Positions 16,958-26,087 are shown, counted from the first letter of the stretch. The stretch is 48,287 nucleotides of DNA from Deltaproteobacteria bacterium YD0425bin51 (GCA_002753225.1 PDZS01000035.1:1-48287), one strand, 5' to 3'. Notes: generated by a model from the sequence alone, not told the origin. A program made the numbers and translations.

Positions 16958-17865
16958 GAAAACAATTTCCCTTGCCAGATATTTCTTTGTTCTAATCTAT
17001 CTTTAATAAGAGTTAATGTTTCAGCCTTATTTAAAGACCAAAGGGGTTCAGTAAGTTCATCTTTATGGGGATCTCCTGTGAGTCTTTGCACTACAATATC
17101 ATATGGAATATATTGAAGAAAATCGCAAACTATATCTACATATTCTTCTTGGTTAAGGCATCTATATTTTCCTTCTAAAAGCAAATCTTCCATTTTTGTG
17201 CCTTTTATTACATATAATAGATGTAGCTTAATTCCATTAATCCCAATTTTACCAATTATTTTTGCAGTATCAATCATTTGCTCTTTTGTCTCATGTGGAA
17301 GTCCAAGAATCAAATGCACGCATATTTTAATCCCTCTATTTTTTGTTATTCTGACTGCATTCTCAAAACATGAAAAATCATGCCCTCGATTAATGAATTT
17401 CAATGTATCATCATAAGCAGATTGCAAGCCATACTCAATCCATATTAAATGTTTTTTCGTATAACTTTCTAAAACACTTAAAATATCTTCATTTATACAA
17501 TCAGGTCTTGTTCCTATGGAAATACCAACCACATCATTAATTGCTAAAGCTTCTTCATATATGGATACTAATTTATCTAAAGGAGCATATGTATTTGAAA
17601 ATGACTGAAAATAAACTATAAATTTTTTAGCTTTATACCTTTTTGACAGAGCGGACCTTCCCATAAGTATCTGGTCCTTAACAGATAGGCCTTTTGAGTA
17701 AGCTCCGGTTCCTGAGCCTTTGCTGTTACAATATATACATCCATCATGAGATATCTTACCATCACGATTAGGGCATGTAAGTCCTGCATCAACGGTTATT
17801 TTTTGGACTCTGCATCCAAAAATATTTTTTAAATAACTGTTTAAATCATTATATCTTTTATCCAT
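16951..17865 (-). CDS. TIGR01212-family radical SAM protein (YhcC-like)
   Basis: A 304-residue radical SAM enzyme of the YhcC/TIGR01212 family, related to Elp3-like proteins; its reaction is not established. The cluster-binding cysteines are C31, C43 and C46 (CPNRDGK...DGCIYC), a C-x11-C-x2-C spacing typical of this family. Further conserved blocks are YFQSFSNTYAP, IGTRPDCI, IEYGLQSA, HLILGLPHET and QRLTGDPHKDEL. It is divergent from mnmG, and the mnmG promoter abuts its start codon. Convergent overlap of 7 bases with the O-antigen-ligase-like gene leaves no room for a terminator. Confidence 0.93.
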   Translation of the reverse strand: MDKRYNDLNSYLKNIFGCRVQKITVDAGLTCPNRDGKISHDGCIYCNSKGSGTGAYSKGLSVKDQILMGRSALSKRYKAKKFIVYFQSFSNTYAPLDKLVSIYEEALAINDVVGISIGTRPDCINEDILSVLESYTKKHLIWIEYGLQSAYDDTLKFINRGHDFSCFENAVRITKNRGIKICVHLILGLPHETKEQMIDTAKIIGKIGINGIKLHLLYVIKGTKMEDLLLEGKYRCLNQEEYVDIVCDFLQYIPYDIVVQRLTGDPHKDELTEPLWSLNKAETLTLIKDRLEQRNIWQGKLFSY

Positions 17866-17868
17866 ATC

Positions 17869-17897
17869 TTGACCCTTTAAAAAAGGAAGGTTATAAA
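17869..17897 (+). promoter_or_regulatory. Promoter of mnmG
   Basis: TTGACC (17869-17874), a 17-base spacer, then TATAAA (17892-17897), five of six matches in each box. It lies 41 bases upstream of the mnmG ATG and begins 3 bases from the divergent radical SAM gene start. Confidence 0.7.
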
Positions 17898-17938
17898 AGC
17901 TATATTATAATATCTTTAAATTAGAAAGAAATATTAAA

Positions 17939-19804
17939 ATGGTATATTATTCTAAAAAATATGATGTAATAGTTGTAGGCGCAGGCCATGCAGGATGTGA
18001 GGCTGCTCTTGCTGCATCTAGAATGGGTTGCAGCGTACTTGTTTTAGCAATAGATTTAGATAAAGTTGCAAGTATGCCTTGCAGTCCATCTATTGGCGGT
18101 ATGGCAAAAGGTCAACTTGTTAAAGAAATTGATGCTCTTGGCGGCGAAATGGCTAAGATAACAGATCAAACTGCAATTCAATATAGAACCTTAAATACAA
18201 AAAAAGGGGCAGCTGTCCATTCTTCGCGAACACAGAATGACAAAATTCTTTACCATATTGCAATGAAGGCTGTTTTAGAAAAACAAGCTAATCTTCATGT
18301 AAAACAAGCCTTAATTGATAAAATCATAGTTGAAGATAATAGAGTTGTTGGAGTTATTGATTATACTGGATTTGCTTATGAAGGTACGGCTATAGTTTTA
18401 TCAACAGGTACTTTTTTAAGCGGTCTTATTCATATTGGCTTTAATTCATTTAAAGCAGGAAGAGCCGGCGAATTTGCATCTTATGGCTTAGCCGAAAGCC
18501 TTAAAGAGATAGGTTTTTCTTTAGGAAGAATGAAAACTGGCACACCACCTAGATTAAATAAATCTAGTATAGATTTTAGTATGTTTAACAGACAGGATTC
18601 TGAAGAAAACCCAACCCCTTTTTCAATATTTACAGATAAAATAAGATTACCTCAATTACCTAGCTATATTGGATACACAAATGAAAATAGCCATAAAATA
18701 GTTAGAGATAATCTAAAAAAATCTGCCCTTTATGGTGGTATTATAAAAGGTGTTTCAGCTCGATATTGTCCTTCATTTGAAGATAAAGTTCATAAATTTC
18801 CAGAAAGGGAACGACATCAGGTTATATTAGAGCCTGAAGGTTTAGATACAGAAGAAATTTATGCAAGCGGACTTGGAAATAGTCTTCCAGTTGAAATTCA
18901 AATTCAGGTGGTTAGATCTGTTAAGGGATTAGAATACGCTGAAATCATGAGGCCTGCATATGCTATTGAATACGATTATGTAAACCCAGTTCAACTATTG
19001 CCTACTCTTGAAACTAAAAAAATTAAAGGGCTGTTTATGGCAGGTCAAATAAATGGTACATCTGGTTATGAGGAAGCAGGAGCGCAGGGACTTTGGGCAG
19101 GGATTAATGCTGCCTGCATGGTTCAAAAAAGGCCATCTTTTATTCTGGATAGATCACAAGCTTATATGGCCGTTATGGTGGACGATTTGGTAACAAAAGG
19201 AACAATTGAGCCATATAGAATGTTTACATCAAGAGCAGAATACAGGCTTATTCTTCGTGAAGACAACGCTGATTTAAGGCTTATGGAAATAGGACATGAA
19301 CTAGGACTTATTAGTTCAGATAATATAAAAGATTTAAGAGAGCGAAGAGTACAAATTAAAGAAGAACTTGACCGAATTAAAAACATAATTATAAAGCCTG
19401 AACCCAATATTAATGAATATTTAAAAGAACAAGGAACTACAGAAATTACAACAGGTATAAATTTAGATAAAATTTTAAAAAGAGCAGAAATATCTTATGA
19501 ATTTATCGAAAAATTTGCAAAAAGCCCTATTAAACTAAATAAAAAAGTAACAACGCAAGCTGAAATTGAAATTAAATATGAAGGATATATAGATCGTCAG
19601 CTTAAAGAAATAGATAAATTTAAAAACTTGGAGGCAAAAAAAATCCCAGAAGATTTTGATTATAGAAAGGTACATGGATTATCTAAAGAACTTAAAGAAA
19701 AGCTCACAAATATAAGACCAATTAATCTTGGGCAAGCTTCTCGTATTGATGGTATGACACCTGCTGCTATTTCAGTTATTATGATTGCTCTAAAGACAAG
19801 TTAA
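17939..19804 (+). CDS. mnmG: tRNA uridine-5-carboxymethylaminomethyl modification enzyme MnmG
   Basis: FAD-dependent enzyme that, with MnmE, installs the carboxymethylaminomethyl group on wobble U34 of several tRNAs. The 621-residue length is usual. The FAD-binding Rossmann motif is GAGHAGCEAA near residues 14-23. Family blocks MPCSPSIGGMAKGQLVKEIDALGGEM, RMKTGTPPRL, CPSFEDKVHKFPERERHQ, GQINGTSGYEEAGAQG and TSRAEYRLILREDNADLR are all intact. The C-terminal MnmE-interacting helices end in GLSKELKEKL and ASRIDGMTPAAI. No clear ribosome site precedes the ATG, but the conserved N-terminus fits. mnmE is not in view. Confidence 0.98.
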   Translation: MVYYSKKYDVIVVGAGHAGCEAALAASRMGCSVLVLAIDLDKVASMPCSPSIGGMAKGQLVKEIDALGGEMAKITDQTAIQYRTLNTKKGAAVHSSRTQNDKILYHIAMKAVLEKQANLHVKQALIDKIIVEDNRVVGVIDYTGFAYEGTAIVLSTGTFLSGLIHIGFNSFKAGRAGEFASYGLAESLKEIGFSLGRMKTGTPPRLNKSSIDFSMFNRQDSEENPTPFSIFTDKIRLPQLPSYIGYTNENSHKIVRDNLKKSALYGGIIKGVSARYCPSFEDKVHKFPERERHQVILEPEGLDTEEIYASGLGNSLPVEIQIQVVRSVKGLEYAEIMRPAYAIEYDYVNPVQLLPTLETKKIKGLFMAGQINGTSGYEEAGAQGLWAGINAACMVQKRPSFILDRSQAYMAVMVDDLVTKGTIEPYRMFTSRAEYRLILREDNADLRLMEIGHELGLISSDNIKDLRERRVQIKEELDRIKNIIIKPEPNINEYLKEQGTTEITTGINLDKILKRAEISYEFIEKFAKSPIKLNKKVTTQAEIEIKYEGYIDRQLKEIDKFKNLEAKKIPEDFDYRKVHGLSKELKEKLTNIRPINLGQASRIDGMTPAAISVIMIALKTS

Positions 19805-19814
19805 TAGCAGATTC

Positions 19815-19843
19815 TTGACACTTAATTATTTTAAACTTATTGT
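19815..19843 (+). promoter_or_regulatory. Candidate promoter of the DnaJ/CbpA gene
   Basis: TTGACA (19815-19820), a 17-base spacer, then TATTGT (19838-19843), 40 bases before the ATG at 19883. The -10 matches four of six bases. No CIRCE or other heat-shock operator is seen. Confidence 0.5.
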
Positions 19844-19882
19844 TATATAAAATTTTAATTTTATACATAAGGAAGTGAAACT

Positions 19883-20824
19883 ATGTCTGAAAAGGATTAT
19901 TATAAAATCCTAGGCTTAAGCAAAGATTCCTCTGAGGAAGAGATAAAAAAAGTTTATCGAAAACTTGCGATGAAGTATCATCCAGATCGTACTAAAGGGG
20001 ATAAGGTTTCGGAAGAGAAATTTAAAGAAATTAGTGAAGCTTATGCAGTTTTAAGTGATAAAGAAAAACGCAAACAATATGATACATTTGGATCTGCTGG
20101 GTTCCAGCAGCGTTTTTCACAAGAAGATATTTTTAAAGGATTTGACTTCTCAAATATTTTTAGGGAATTTGGTCTTGATGAAATTTTTAACAGAGCGGGG
20201 GGTAAGAAAAGAAACCCAAGAAGTGGTAGCTCAGGTGGTTGGTCATCCTTTGGAGATGATGATTTATTTCAATCACACCAAAGGCAGCAACAAGGGATAA
20301 AAGGTGCTGACCTTATCTATGAAATTGAGCTTAATATTCAAGATATAATGACAGGAACTATAAAAACTATCAATTTCCAACGCGCCGGGCAATCTTTAGA
20401 AAAAATATCTGTAAAAATTCCTAAAGGTATGATTACAGGGAAAAAAATAAGACTGCAAGGAAAAGGTGAATCCAGTCCATTTGGTGGGCAACCTGGAGAT
20501 CTTTACATACAATCAAAGATTTTAAACGACCCTATTTATAAATCTGAAGGAAACGATCTTTACACTGAAAAGAATATTAAATTAAGTGAAGCTATTTTAG
20601 GTACAACCATAAATATTCCAAGTTTAACAAATGAAGAATTGACTTTAAAAGTGCCCCCAGGAATTAACCATAAAACCAAATTACGCCTTCAAGGATATGG
20701 AATACCTTATATGCAAGGGAATGGTAGTGGAGATATTTATGTTCAGATTCATATTAATATGCCAAAAAATCTTACAAACAAACAAAAAAAATTAATTGAA
20801 GAATTGGCAGAAACAGGATTATAA
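19883..20824 (+). CDS. cbpA: CbpA-type DnaJ-family co-chaperone
   Basis: A 313-residue J-domain co-chaperone that stimulates DnaK ATPase. The J domain occupies residues 1-70 with the essential HPD at 33-35 (KYHPDRTKG). A Gly/Phe region follows (GFDFSNIFREFGLDEIF), then a Gln/His-rich patch near 130. The C-terminal peptide-binding halves span about 140-313. The four CxxCxGxG zinc-finger repeats of DnaJ are absent, which makes this the CbpA/class II type. A ribosome site (AAGGAAGTG) precedes the ATG. It has its own candidate promoter after mnmG and is not next to dnaK or grpE. Confidence 0.93.
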   Translation: MSEKDYYKILGLSKDSSEEEIKKVYRKLAMKYHPDRTKGDKVSEEKFKEISEAYAVLSDKEKRKQYDTFGSAGFQQRFSQEDIFKGFDFSNIFREFGLDEIFNRAGGKKRNPRSGSSGGWSSFGDDDLFQSHQRQQQGIKGADLIYEIELNIQDIMTGTIKTINFQRAGQSLEKISVKIPKGMITGKKIRLQGKGESSPFGGQPGDLYIQSKILNDPIYKSEGNDLYTEKNIKLSEAILGTTINIPSLTNEELTLKVPPGINHKTKLRLQGYGIPYMQGNGSGDIYVQIHINMPKNLTNKQKKLIEELAETGL

Positions 20825-20828
20825 TTTA

Positions 20829-20856
20829 TTGACAAATATGCTCCTTTCAATATACT
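20829..20856 (+). promoter_or_regulatory. Promoter of hpt
   Basis: TTGACA (20829-20834), a 16-base spacer, then TATACT (20851-20856), five of six matches to TATAAT. It ends 32 bases before the hpt ATG at 20889. Confidence 0.65.
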
Positions 20857-20888
20857 GTTTTAAACAAAAATTAACTATATAAAAATTT

Positions 20889-21407
20889 ATGCCAAACCTT
20901 ATTTTGTGTTTATCTGAAAGCGATATAAAAAATAAAATAGAACTTCTTGCGAAAAAAATTTCTTCTGATTATCAAAATTCTGAAGTTATTCTTATCGGCG
21001 TTTTAAAAGGAGCGGTCATATTTTTTTCTGATTTAGTACGTAAATTATCTATTCCTGTTAAATTTGATTTTGTTTGCGCTTCAAGTTATGGATCAAATAC
21101 TTTTTCATCAGGAAAAATTAATATTATTAAGCCAATAACTAGTAATATTTATAATAAAGAAGTTATCATAGTTGAAGATATAGTTGATACAGGTCTTACT
21201 TTAGGTTATCTTATAGATTATATTAAGTCTTTTGAACCCAAAAGCATTAAAATTTGTGCTTTTATAGACAAGAAGGAACGTAGGGAGCAGAATATTATAA
21301 TAGATTATATCGGTGTAACTATTGATTCTGGATTTCTTGTTGGTTATGGACTTGATTGTGATGAGGAATATAGGGCTTTAAAAGAAATCTTTTATCTTAA
21401 AACATAA
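20889..21407 (+). CDS. hpt: Hypoxanthine phosphoribosyltransferase
   Basis: Purine-salvage enzyme that makes IMP (or GMP) from hypoxanthine (or guanine) and PRPP. At 172 residues it is family length. The PRPP-binding loop is VEDIVDTGLT at residues 95-104. The ILIGVLKGAVIFFSDLVR segment near 34-51 and the SSYGSNTFSSG flexible loop near 65-75 are also typical. The C-terminal VGYGLDCDEEYR region binds the base. No obvious ribosome site precedes the ATG, which is unusual here. It may share a transcript with the zinc-ribbon gene, which starts 18 bases later. Confidence 0.95.
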   Translation: MPNLILCLSESDIKNKIELLAKKISSDYQNSEVILIGVLKGAVIFFSDLVRKLSIPVKFDFVCASSYGSNTFSSGKINIIKPITSNIYNKEVIIVEDIVDTGLTLGYLIDYIKSFEPKSIKICAFIDKKERREQNIIIDYIGVTIDSGFLVGYGLDCDEEYRALKEIFYLKT

Positions 21408-21425
21408 ATTTTGAGGGGATATATT

Positions 21426-23192
21426 ATGATTGTAACCTGCACAAAATGTAAAAGTAGCTTTAATTTAAATGATGACCGCATTAAACCTACAGGATCAAAA
21501 GTCAAATGTTCTAAGTGTAAGAACGTCTTTTCAGTTTATCCAAAGGAACAGGTTAATATAGATACTGAAGATATTACAAAAACTAATGAAGAATTTCAAT
21601 CTCCCCCCCAAAAAGAAGATAAAGATGATGACCTTAACTTAAATAATTTGAATTTGAATTTAGAATCTGAAGAAGAAGAAGAAGATTCTATTAAAAGTAA
21701 AGTAGAAAATGATGATTTAGATTTCTCAGATATCGAAAAAATGTTAGATGTAGAAGATGAGGATTCCAATAAATCTAGGGAGTTAGTCTCTCCAGGAGAT
21801 GATGATGGTCTTAATTTAAATATAGATTTAGAATCTAAAACAGAAGATGAGGACGATGCACTTGTAGAGGAAACTGATGATGATTTAGATTTCTCAGACA
21901 TTGAGAAAATGTTAGACGTAGAAAATGAAGATGTTGAAAAAGAAATAAGCAAAGACGAAAATGAAGATTTAGAGCTTAATTTTGACATTGAGGGAGAAGA
22001 AGAGGAATCAGAGGAAAAAGAAGCACCTGCGCAACCTCCTATAAAAGAAGAAATTGATGAAGAGGAAGACTTTAAATTTGAACTGGAAGAAAGTGATAAT
22101 ATAGAAAAAGAAGTCACAAAAAATGAAGAGCCTGACGAACTTAAACTTGACTTTGATGTGGCGGGTGAGGAAGAAGAAATTGAAGAAACTGAGGTAAAAA
22201 AACGAGAAGAAGAACTAAAATTAGAAGTTGATTTAGGAGAAACAGAAGAAACTCAAGAAAAAGAGGAAGAGTTACAGTTAGATTTTGGGGAAGAAGAGAA
22301 AGAACAAATTAAAGAAGAATCCCCAGAAGAAGAATTAAAGTTAGAATTAGAAGATTCACTGTCATTTCCTGAAGAAAAGGGAGAAGTAAAAGTTGTTGAA
22401 GAAACAGAAGATCTAAAACTTGAATTTGATATAGGTGATGAAAAAGTAGATTTGCAGAGTGAAGAAGAAGAAACAGATTATGATAAAGAACCTACAGTTG
22501 ATCTTAAAGGATATTTAGATGTAAAAGGAAGAGATAAAAAAGAAGCATCTAGTGGCGAGCCATTTATAGAAACTGTAGTAATGAATGCCGCATCAAACAG
22601 ACCTGAGATAGAAAAATTAGCAGAAGAAGTTGCAGAAGAAGAAGATCATGCTATTGCAAAAGCTGTAGGTAAAAAACGTCTAAGCAAATTACTGATTGCT
22701 TTAATTGTGCTTATAATTATTGGTCTTATTGGTTATGGAGCGTATATCTTCCTTGCTAGCAAAGAAGATTCTATCTCAAAAACACCAACTGTTAAAGAAC
22801 CTGGAAATCTGCACATTGCTACTATAAATATTAAAAACAAATTTGTAGAAAATGCAACAGCAGGAAAACTTTTTATAATCTCAGGTGAAGCAAAAAATGA
22901 CTATGATCATCCAAGGGGATTTATAAGAGTTACAAGCAAACTCTACACAAAAGGTAAAGTATTAGTTCAAACTGAAAATCCATTTTGTGGAAATATTATT
23001 TCAGATGTTGACTTAGCAAGTATGGATTTAGCATCAATTAAAAAAAGACTTTCAAATCGAGCTGGAGATAAAGATTCAAATATAAAAGTTGATCCCGGGA
23101 AATCAATACCATTTATGGTTGTATTTGCAGGTCTCCCAGATAATTTAGAGGAATTTACAATTGAAATTGCTGAGTCTTTTCCTAGCAAATAA
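21426..23192 (+). CDS. MJ0042 zinc-ribbon, acidic-repeat, single-pass membrane protein with DUF3426 tail
   Basis: A 588-residue protein. The N-terminal zinc ribbon has cysteine pairs C5/C8 and C28/C31 (CTKCKSSF and CSKCKNVF), as in MJ0042 domains. Residues of about 40-400 are an extremely acidic, repetitive region with recurring LDFSDIEKMLDVE and ELKLDFD units, probably disordered. A single membrane helix follows near 420-442 (LLIALIVLIIIGLIGYGAYIF), then a globular DUF3426-like C-terminus. Topology is probably zinc ribbon and acid tail in the cytosol with the DUF3426 domain outside. ATG 21426 with AGGGG upstream is preferred over a TTG at 21411. The family is common in delta-proteobacteria and has no settled function. 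Confidence 0.85.
   Translation: MIVTCTKCKSSFNLNDDRIKPTGSKVKCSKCKNVFSVYPKEQVNIDTEDITKTNEEFQSPPQKEDKDDDLNLNNLNLNLESEEEEEDSIKSKVENDDLDFSDIEKMLDVEDEDSNKSRELVSPGDDDGLNLNIDLESKTEDEDDALVEETDDDLDFSDIEKMLDVENEDVEKEISKDENEDLELNFDIEGEEEESEEKEAPAQPPIKEEIDEEEDFKFELEESDNIEKEVTKNEEPDELKLDFDVAGEEEEIEETEVKKREEELKLEVDLGETEETQEKEEELQLDFGEEEKEQIKEESPEEELKLELEDSLSFPEEKGEVKVVEETEDLKLEFDIGDEKVDLQSEEEETDYDKEPTVDLKGYLDVKGRDKKEASSGEPFIETVVMNAASNRPEIEKLAEEVAEEEDHAIAKAVGKKRLSKLLIALIVLIIIGLIGYGAYIFLASKEDSISKTPTVKEPGNLHIATINIKNKFVENATAGKLFIISGEAKNDYDHPRGFIRVTSKLYTKGKVLVQTENPFCGNIISDVDLASMDLASIKKRLSNRAGDKDSNIKVDPGKSIPFMVVFAGLPDNLEEFTIEIAESFPSK
21711..21764 (+). repeat. 54-bp internal coding repeat, copy 1
   Basis: Encodes DDLDFSDIEKMLDVEDED within the acidic region of the zinc-ribbon protein. 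The second copy at 21879-21932 encodes the same peptide with one change (E-N-E-D ending) and mostly silent base differences, so the peptide appears to be under selection. Confidence 0.8.
21879..21932 (+). repeat. 54-bp internal coding repeat, copy 2
   Basis: Encodes DDLDFSDIEKMLDVENED and lies 168 bases after copy 1, in the same frame. Base differences from copy 1 are mainly at third codon positions. Confidence 0.8.
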
Positions 23193-23247
23193 GTTTCCAT
23201 CTTGACTAATTGGTTAAGAATTGATAAAAATCAATTATAAAATATAT

Positions 23248-23321
23248 GGCGATGTAGCTCAGTTGGTTAGAGCATGCGGCTCATATCCGCAGGGTGCGGG
23301 GTTCAACTCCCTGCATCGCCA
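23248..23321 (+). tRNA. tRNA with CAT anticodon, probably elongator tRNA-Met
   Basis: A 74-base cloverleaf. The acceptor stem GGCGATG pairs with CATCGCC, the D-arm is AGCTCAGTTGGTTAGAGC, and the anticodon stem TGCGG/CCGCA has loop CTCATAT with anticodon CAT. The T stem has loop TTCAACT, and the discriminator is A. The paired first position (G1-C72) rules out an initiator tRNA. The body resembles elongator Met more than tRNA-Ile2 (lysidine-modified CAT), but the two cannot be separated with certainty by eye. The 3' CCA is not encoded (A is followed by CTC). A weak promoter, TTGACT-17-TAAAAA, lies at 23202-23230. Confidence 0.93.
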
Positions 23322-23331
23322 CTCTATTAAA

Positions 23332-23374
23332 TAGATAAAGCCGTAATCTTTTAAAAAGGTTACGGCTTTATCTA
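23332..23374 (+). terminator. Long hairpin after the tRNA, probable terminator
   Basis: Arms TAGATAAAGCCGTAATC and GGTTACGGCTTTATCTA pair over about 17 positions with one G-U, around a loop of about 9 bases. The A-side and T-side tracts are internal to the stem, and the trailing sequence (TTCTTAAG) is only modestly T-rich. It separates the tRNA from the acetyltransferase gene at 23403. Confidence 0.6.
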
Positions 23375-23402
23375 TTCTTAAGAAGACAAAAAGGAGCATC
23401 GG

Positions 23403-26087
23403 ATGACTGATAATAATTTAGATAAAATATTTAATCCAAATTCAATAGCTGTAATAGGTTTTACTGAAGAAAAGGAAAATAGCACCACAATACTTGTGCG
23501 AAATATTATGCAAGGAGGATTTGCCGGAAAAATTTATGCAGTTGACTTAAATAATAAAAATATGCTTGATTTAAAAACATATTCTTCTCTTTTAGAAATA
23601 GAAGAACAAATTGATTTAGTGCTTCATAATGCACCTCTTCGTTATATCCCTCAAATTGTAAAAGATTGTATTGAAAAAAAAATTGGTGGTTTGAGCATAA
23701 TTCATGGACTTGAATTAAGGACAGACCCATCTATTATTGAAATCGAAGCAGCTATTCAAAAAAAAACTCAAGATTCAGATTTAAGGATAATTGGTCCAAC
23801 AGGGTTTGGAATAATTTCCACAAAATCTAAATTAAATGCTAGTTTTACAAATACTGTCCCTTGTTCAGGAAAAACTGCATTTCTTTCACAAAGCAGCGCT
23901 ATCTGTTCTTCTATTTTAGATTTAGCAATTAAAAGACAGATGGGTTTTAGTCACTTTATAGGCCTAGGTTCCAGAATTGACGTTGGATTTGCTGATATGA
24001 TTGAATATTTAGGAGGGGACCCAGATGTAAAAAGTATCATAATCTATATGGAAAGCCTAAACAGATTTAGAAAATTTATGAGTGCAGCAAGGGCTGTATC
24101 TAGGATAAAACCAATTATTGTATTAAAAGCAGGCAGAACACAGGCTGGTATCTCTGCTGCAACTACATATGACAGCATAACACCTGGAGAAGATGCTGTA
24201 TATGATTCTGCCTTTAAAAGAGCAGGTATTGTTAGAGTAAAAACTTTTGAAGAGCTTTTTGACTGTGCTGAGTTTTTATCCAAGCATCCAAAACCAGCAG
24301 GCGCTGGCCTTGCTATTATTACTAATTATACAACACCAGCAATAATGGCTTTAGATGCTCTGTCTGATTATGGAATAGAACCGCTCAAATTAAATTCAGA
24401 AACAACAGCCAAACTTAGCGCTGTAATGTCATCGTCATTGAATACAAACAATCCTATAGATATACTAGCAGATGCAACTCCGGAAAGATATCAAAAAGCA
24501 ATAGAATTATGCTTAAACGCTCCTGAAGTCAATGGGCTTTTGATAATGTTTGCTCCACAAATTTTTAGCGATCCTGTTGGAGTAGCTATAGCAGTTGCAG
24601 ATATATTAAAAGGAAAAGATTTCCCTGTATTTACAACATGGCTTGGCGGACCGATTGTGGAAGAAGGTCGTAAAATCTTTAACAAATCAGGAATACCTAC
24701 ATTTAACACTCCAGAACGTGCAGTAAGAGCTTTTGCAAATCTTTATCGTTATGCAAAAAGAATAGAAATGCTTCAAGAAGTGCCTCCTAATTTACCCAAA
24801 AAGTTGAAATTTGATCATGACAAAGCTAAAAACATAATAAATAAAAGGATTCAATCAAAAAAACTTACTTTAACTGAGGTAGAATCAAAGGCATTACTTT
24901 CTGCATATGGGATTCCTGTTAACAGAACAGAAGTTGCTACAACTGTTACGGAAGCATTGAATTGGGCAGAGAAACTTGGCTTTCCTGTTGTTATGAAAAT
25001 CTATTCAAGAGATATAGTGAGCAAAAGTGATGCATATGGCGTTCAGCTCAATCTAAGAAATATAAATGAAGTCATAGATGCATTTGTCAAAGTAACTGCA
25101 AATGCAAAAACATATAGCCCAAATGCTGAAATCGAAGGCGTAACAATTCAATCTATGCTAAAAAAACCAGATTATGAATTATTTTTAGGGTCTAAAACTG
25201 ATAAAGATTTTGGTCCTGTCATTATTTTTGGCACAGGAGGAATTATGACAGAGGTACTGCAGGACATAAGTATGGCATTACCACCATTAAACCGTTTGCT
25301 TGCAAGAAGACTCATGGAAGAAACAAAAGTTTATCGTATTTTATCAGGATATAGAAATTATCCTCCTGCTAATTTAATTCTCCTAGAAGAAATATTAATT
25401 CGCCTTTCCCAGCTTATAATAGAATTTCCAGAAATAGATCAGATAGATATCAATCCCTTTTTTACCATTAAAAATCATGCTTTTGCTGTTGATGCGCGTG
25501 TAACCCTAAAATCAATTAAAACAAGGATGAACCAGCAGCATTTAGTTATTAGCTCTTATCCAAACCAATATGAGAAACAAGGTATTATTAATGAAATAGG
25601 TGAATTTTTAATAAGACCTATACGCCCTGAAGATGCGCCCCTTTTGGAGGAATTATTTACATCCATTTCTACATCTAGTATATGCTACAGATTTTTCTCT
25701 CCTCTTAAATATATGCCTCACGCTATGTTTGCTCGTTTCACACAGATTGACTATGATAAGGAAATTATAATAGTAGCTTTATCAATAAAAGGGAGTCATG
25801 AAAAAATGCTAGGAGTAGCTAGAATCATCCCAAGTAAAGATCCTAAATCAGGAGAATTTGCTGTTTTAATAAGTGATGTGCTTCAAGGAAAAGGGATCGG
25901 AGCTGAACTTCTCAAACAATCTGTTAGAATAGCAAAGGATCATGGCATTGAAAAAATTAAGGGAACTATCTTAACGGAAAATGTTAATATGATCGAACTT
26001 GCAAGGAAACTAGGATTTGATGTAATTAAAAGTAGCTATGAAAATGAGTATGAATTAAATATAACATTAGATAAATTTAATTTGTAA
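23403..26087 (+). CDS. PatZ/Pka-like protein: ADP-forming acyl-CoA synthetase-like region fused to GNAT acetyltransferase
   Basis: An 894-residue fusion with four parts. These are a CoA-binding domain (about 5-135), a succinyl-CoA-ligase-like domain (about 150-460), an ATP-grasp domain (about 485-710), and a GNAT domain (about 730-890) with acetyl-CoA loop DVLQGKGIGAELL. The size and order match E. coli PatZ/Salmonella Pat, lysine acetyltransferases that silence acetyl-CoA synthetase. At the position of the phospho-histidine of ADP-forming acetyl-CoA synthetases (SHTGSLAG) the sequence has TYDSITPG, so His is replaced by Tyr256. The synthetase half is therefore probably a regulatory relic. 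The ATG follows AAAAAGGAGCATCGG. It overlaps the end of glgA by 11 bases, convergently. Confidence 0.88.
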   Translation: MTDNNLDKIFNPNSIAVIGFTEEKENSTTILVRNIMQGGFAGKIYAVDLNNKNMLDLKTYSSLLEIEEQIDLVLHNAPLRYIPQIVKDCIEKKIGGLSIIHGLELRTDPSIIEIEAAIQKKTQDSDLRIIGPTGFGIISTKSKLNASFTNTVPCSGKTAFLSQSSAICSSILDLAIKRQMGFSHFIGLGSRIDVGFADMIEYLGGDPDVKSIIIYMESLNRFRKFMSAARAVSRIKPIIVLKAGRTQAGISAATTYDSITPGEDAVYDSAFKRAGIVRVKTFEELFDCAEFLSKHPKPAGAGLAIITNYTTPAIMALDALSDYGIEPLKLNSETTAKLSAVMSSSLNTNNPIDILADATPERYQKAIELCLNAPEVNGLLIMFAPQIFSDPVGVAIAVADILKGKDFPVFTTWLGGPIVEEGRKIFNKSGIPTFNTPERAVRAFANLYRYAKRIEMLQEVPPNLPKKLKFDHDKAKNIINKRIQSKKLTLTEVESKALLSAYGIPVNRTEVATTVTEALNWAEKLGFPVVMKIYSRDIVSKSDAYGVQLNLRNINEVIDAFVKVTANAKTYSPNAEIEGVTIQSMLKKPDYELFLGSKTDKDFGPVIIFGTGGIMTEVLQDISMALPPLNRLLARRLMEETKVYRILSGYRNYPPANLILLEEILIRLSQLIIEFPEIDQIDINPFFTIKNHAFAVDARVTLKSIKTRMNQQHLVISSYPNQYEKQGIINEIGEFLIRPIRPEDAPLLEELFTSISTSSICYRFFSPLKYMPHAMFARFTQIDYDKEIIIVALSIKGSHEKMLGVARIIPSKDPKSGEFAVLISDVLQGKGIGAELLKQSVRIAKDHGIEKIKGTILTENVNMIELARKLGFDVIKSSYENEYELNITLDKFNL

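Noticed and set aside
21596..22117. Antisense reading frame of 173 codons, rich in Ser and Phe
   Set aside because: It is the reverse complement of the Glu/Asp-rich repeat region of the zinc-ribbon protein. GAA/GAT codons read backwards give TTC/ATC/TCT-type codons, so a long open frame is expected by composition.
23248..23321. Initiator tRNA-Met
   Set aside because: Initiators have a C1-A72 mismatch in bacteria; here position 1-72 is a G-C pair.
23332..23374. Hairpin as a riboswitch for the acetyltransferase gene
   Set aside because: It is a single long stem with no further conserved structure, right after a tRNA, and fits a terminator.
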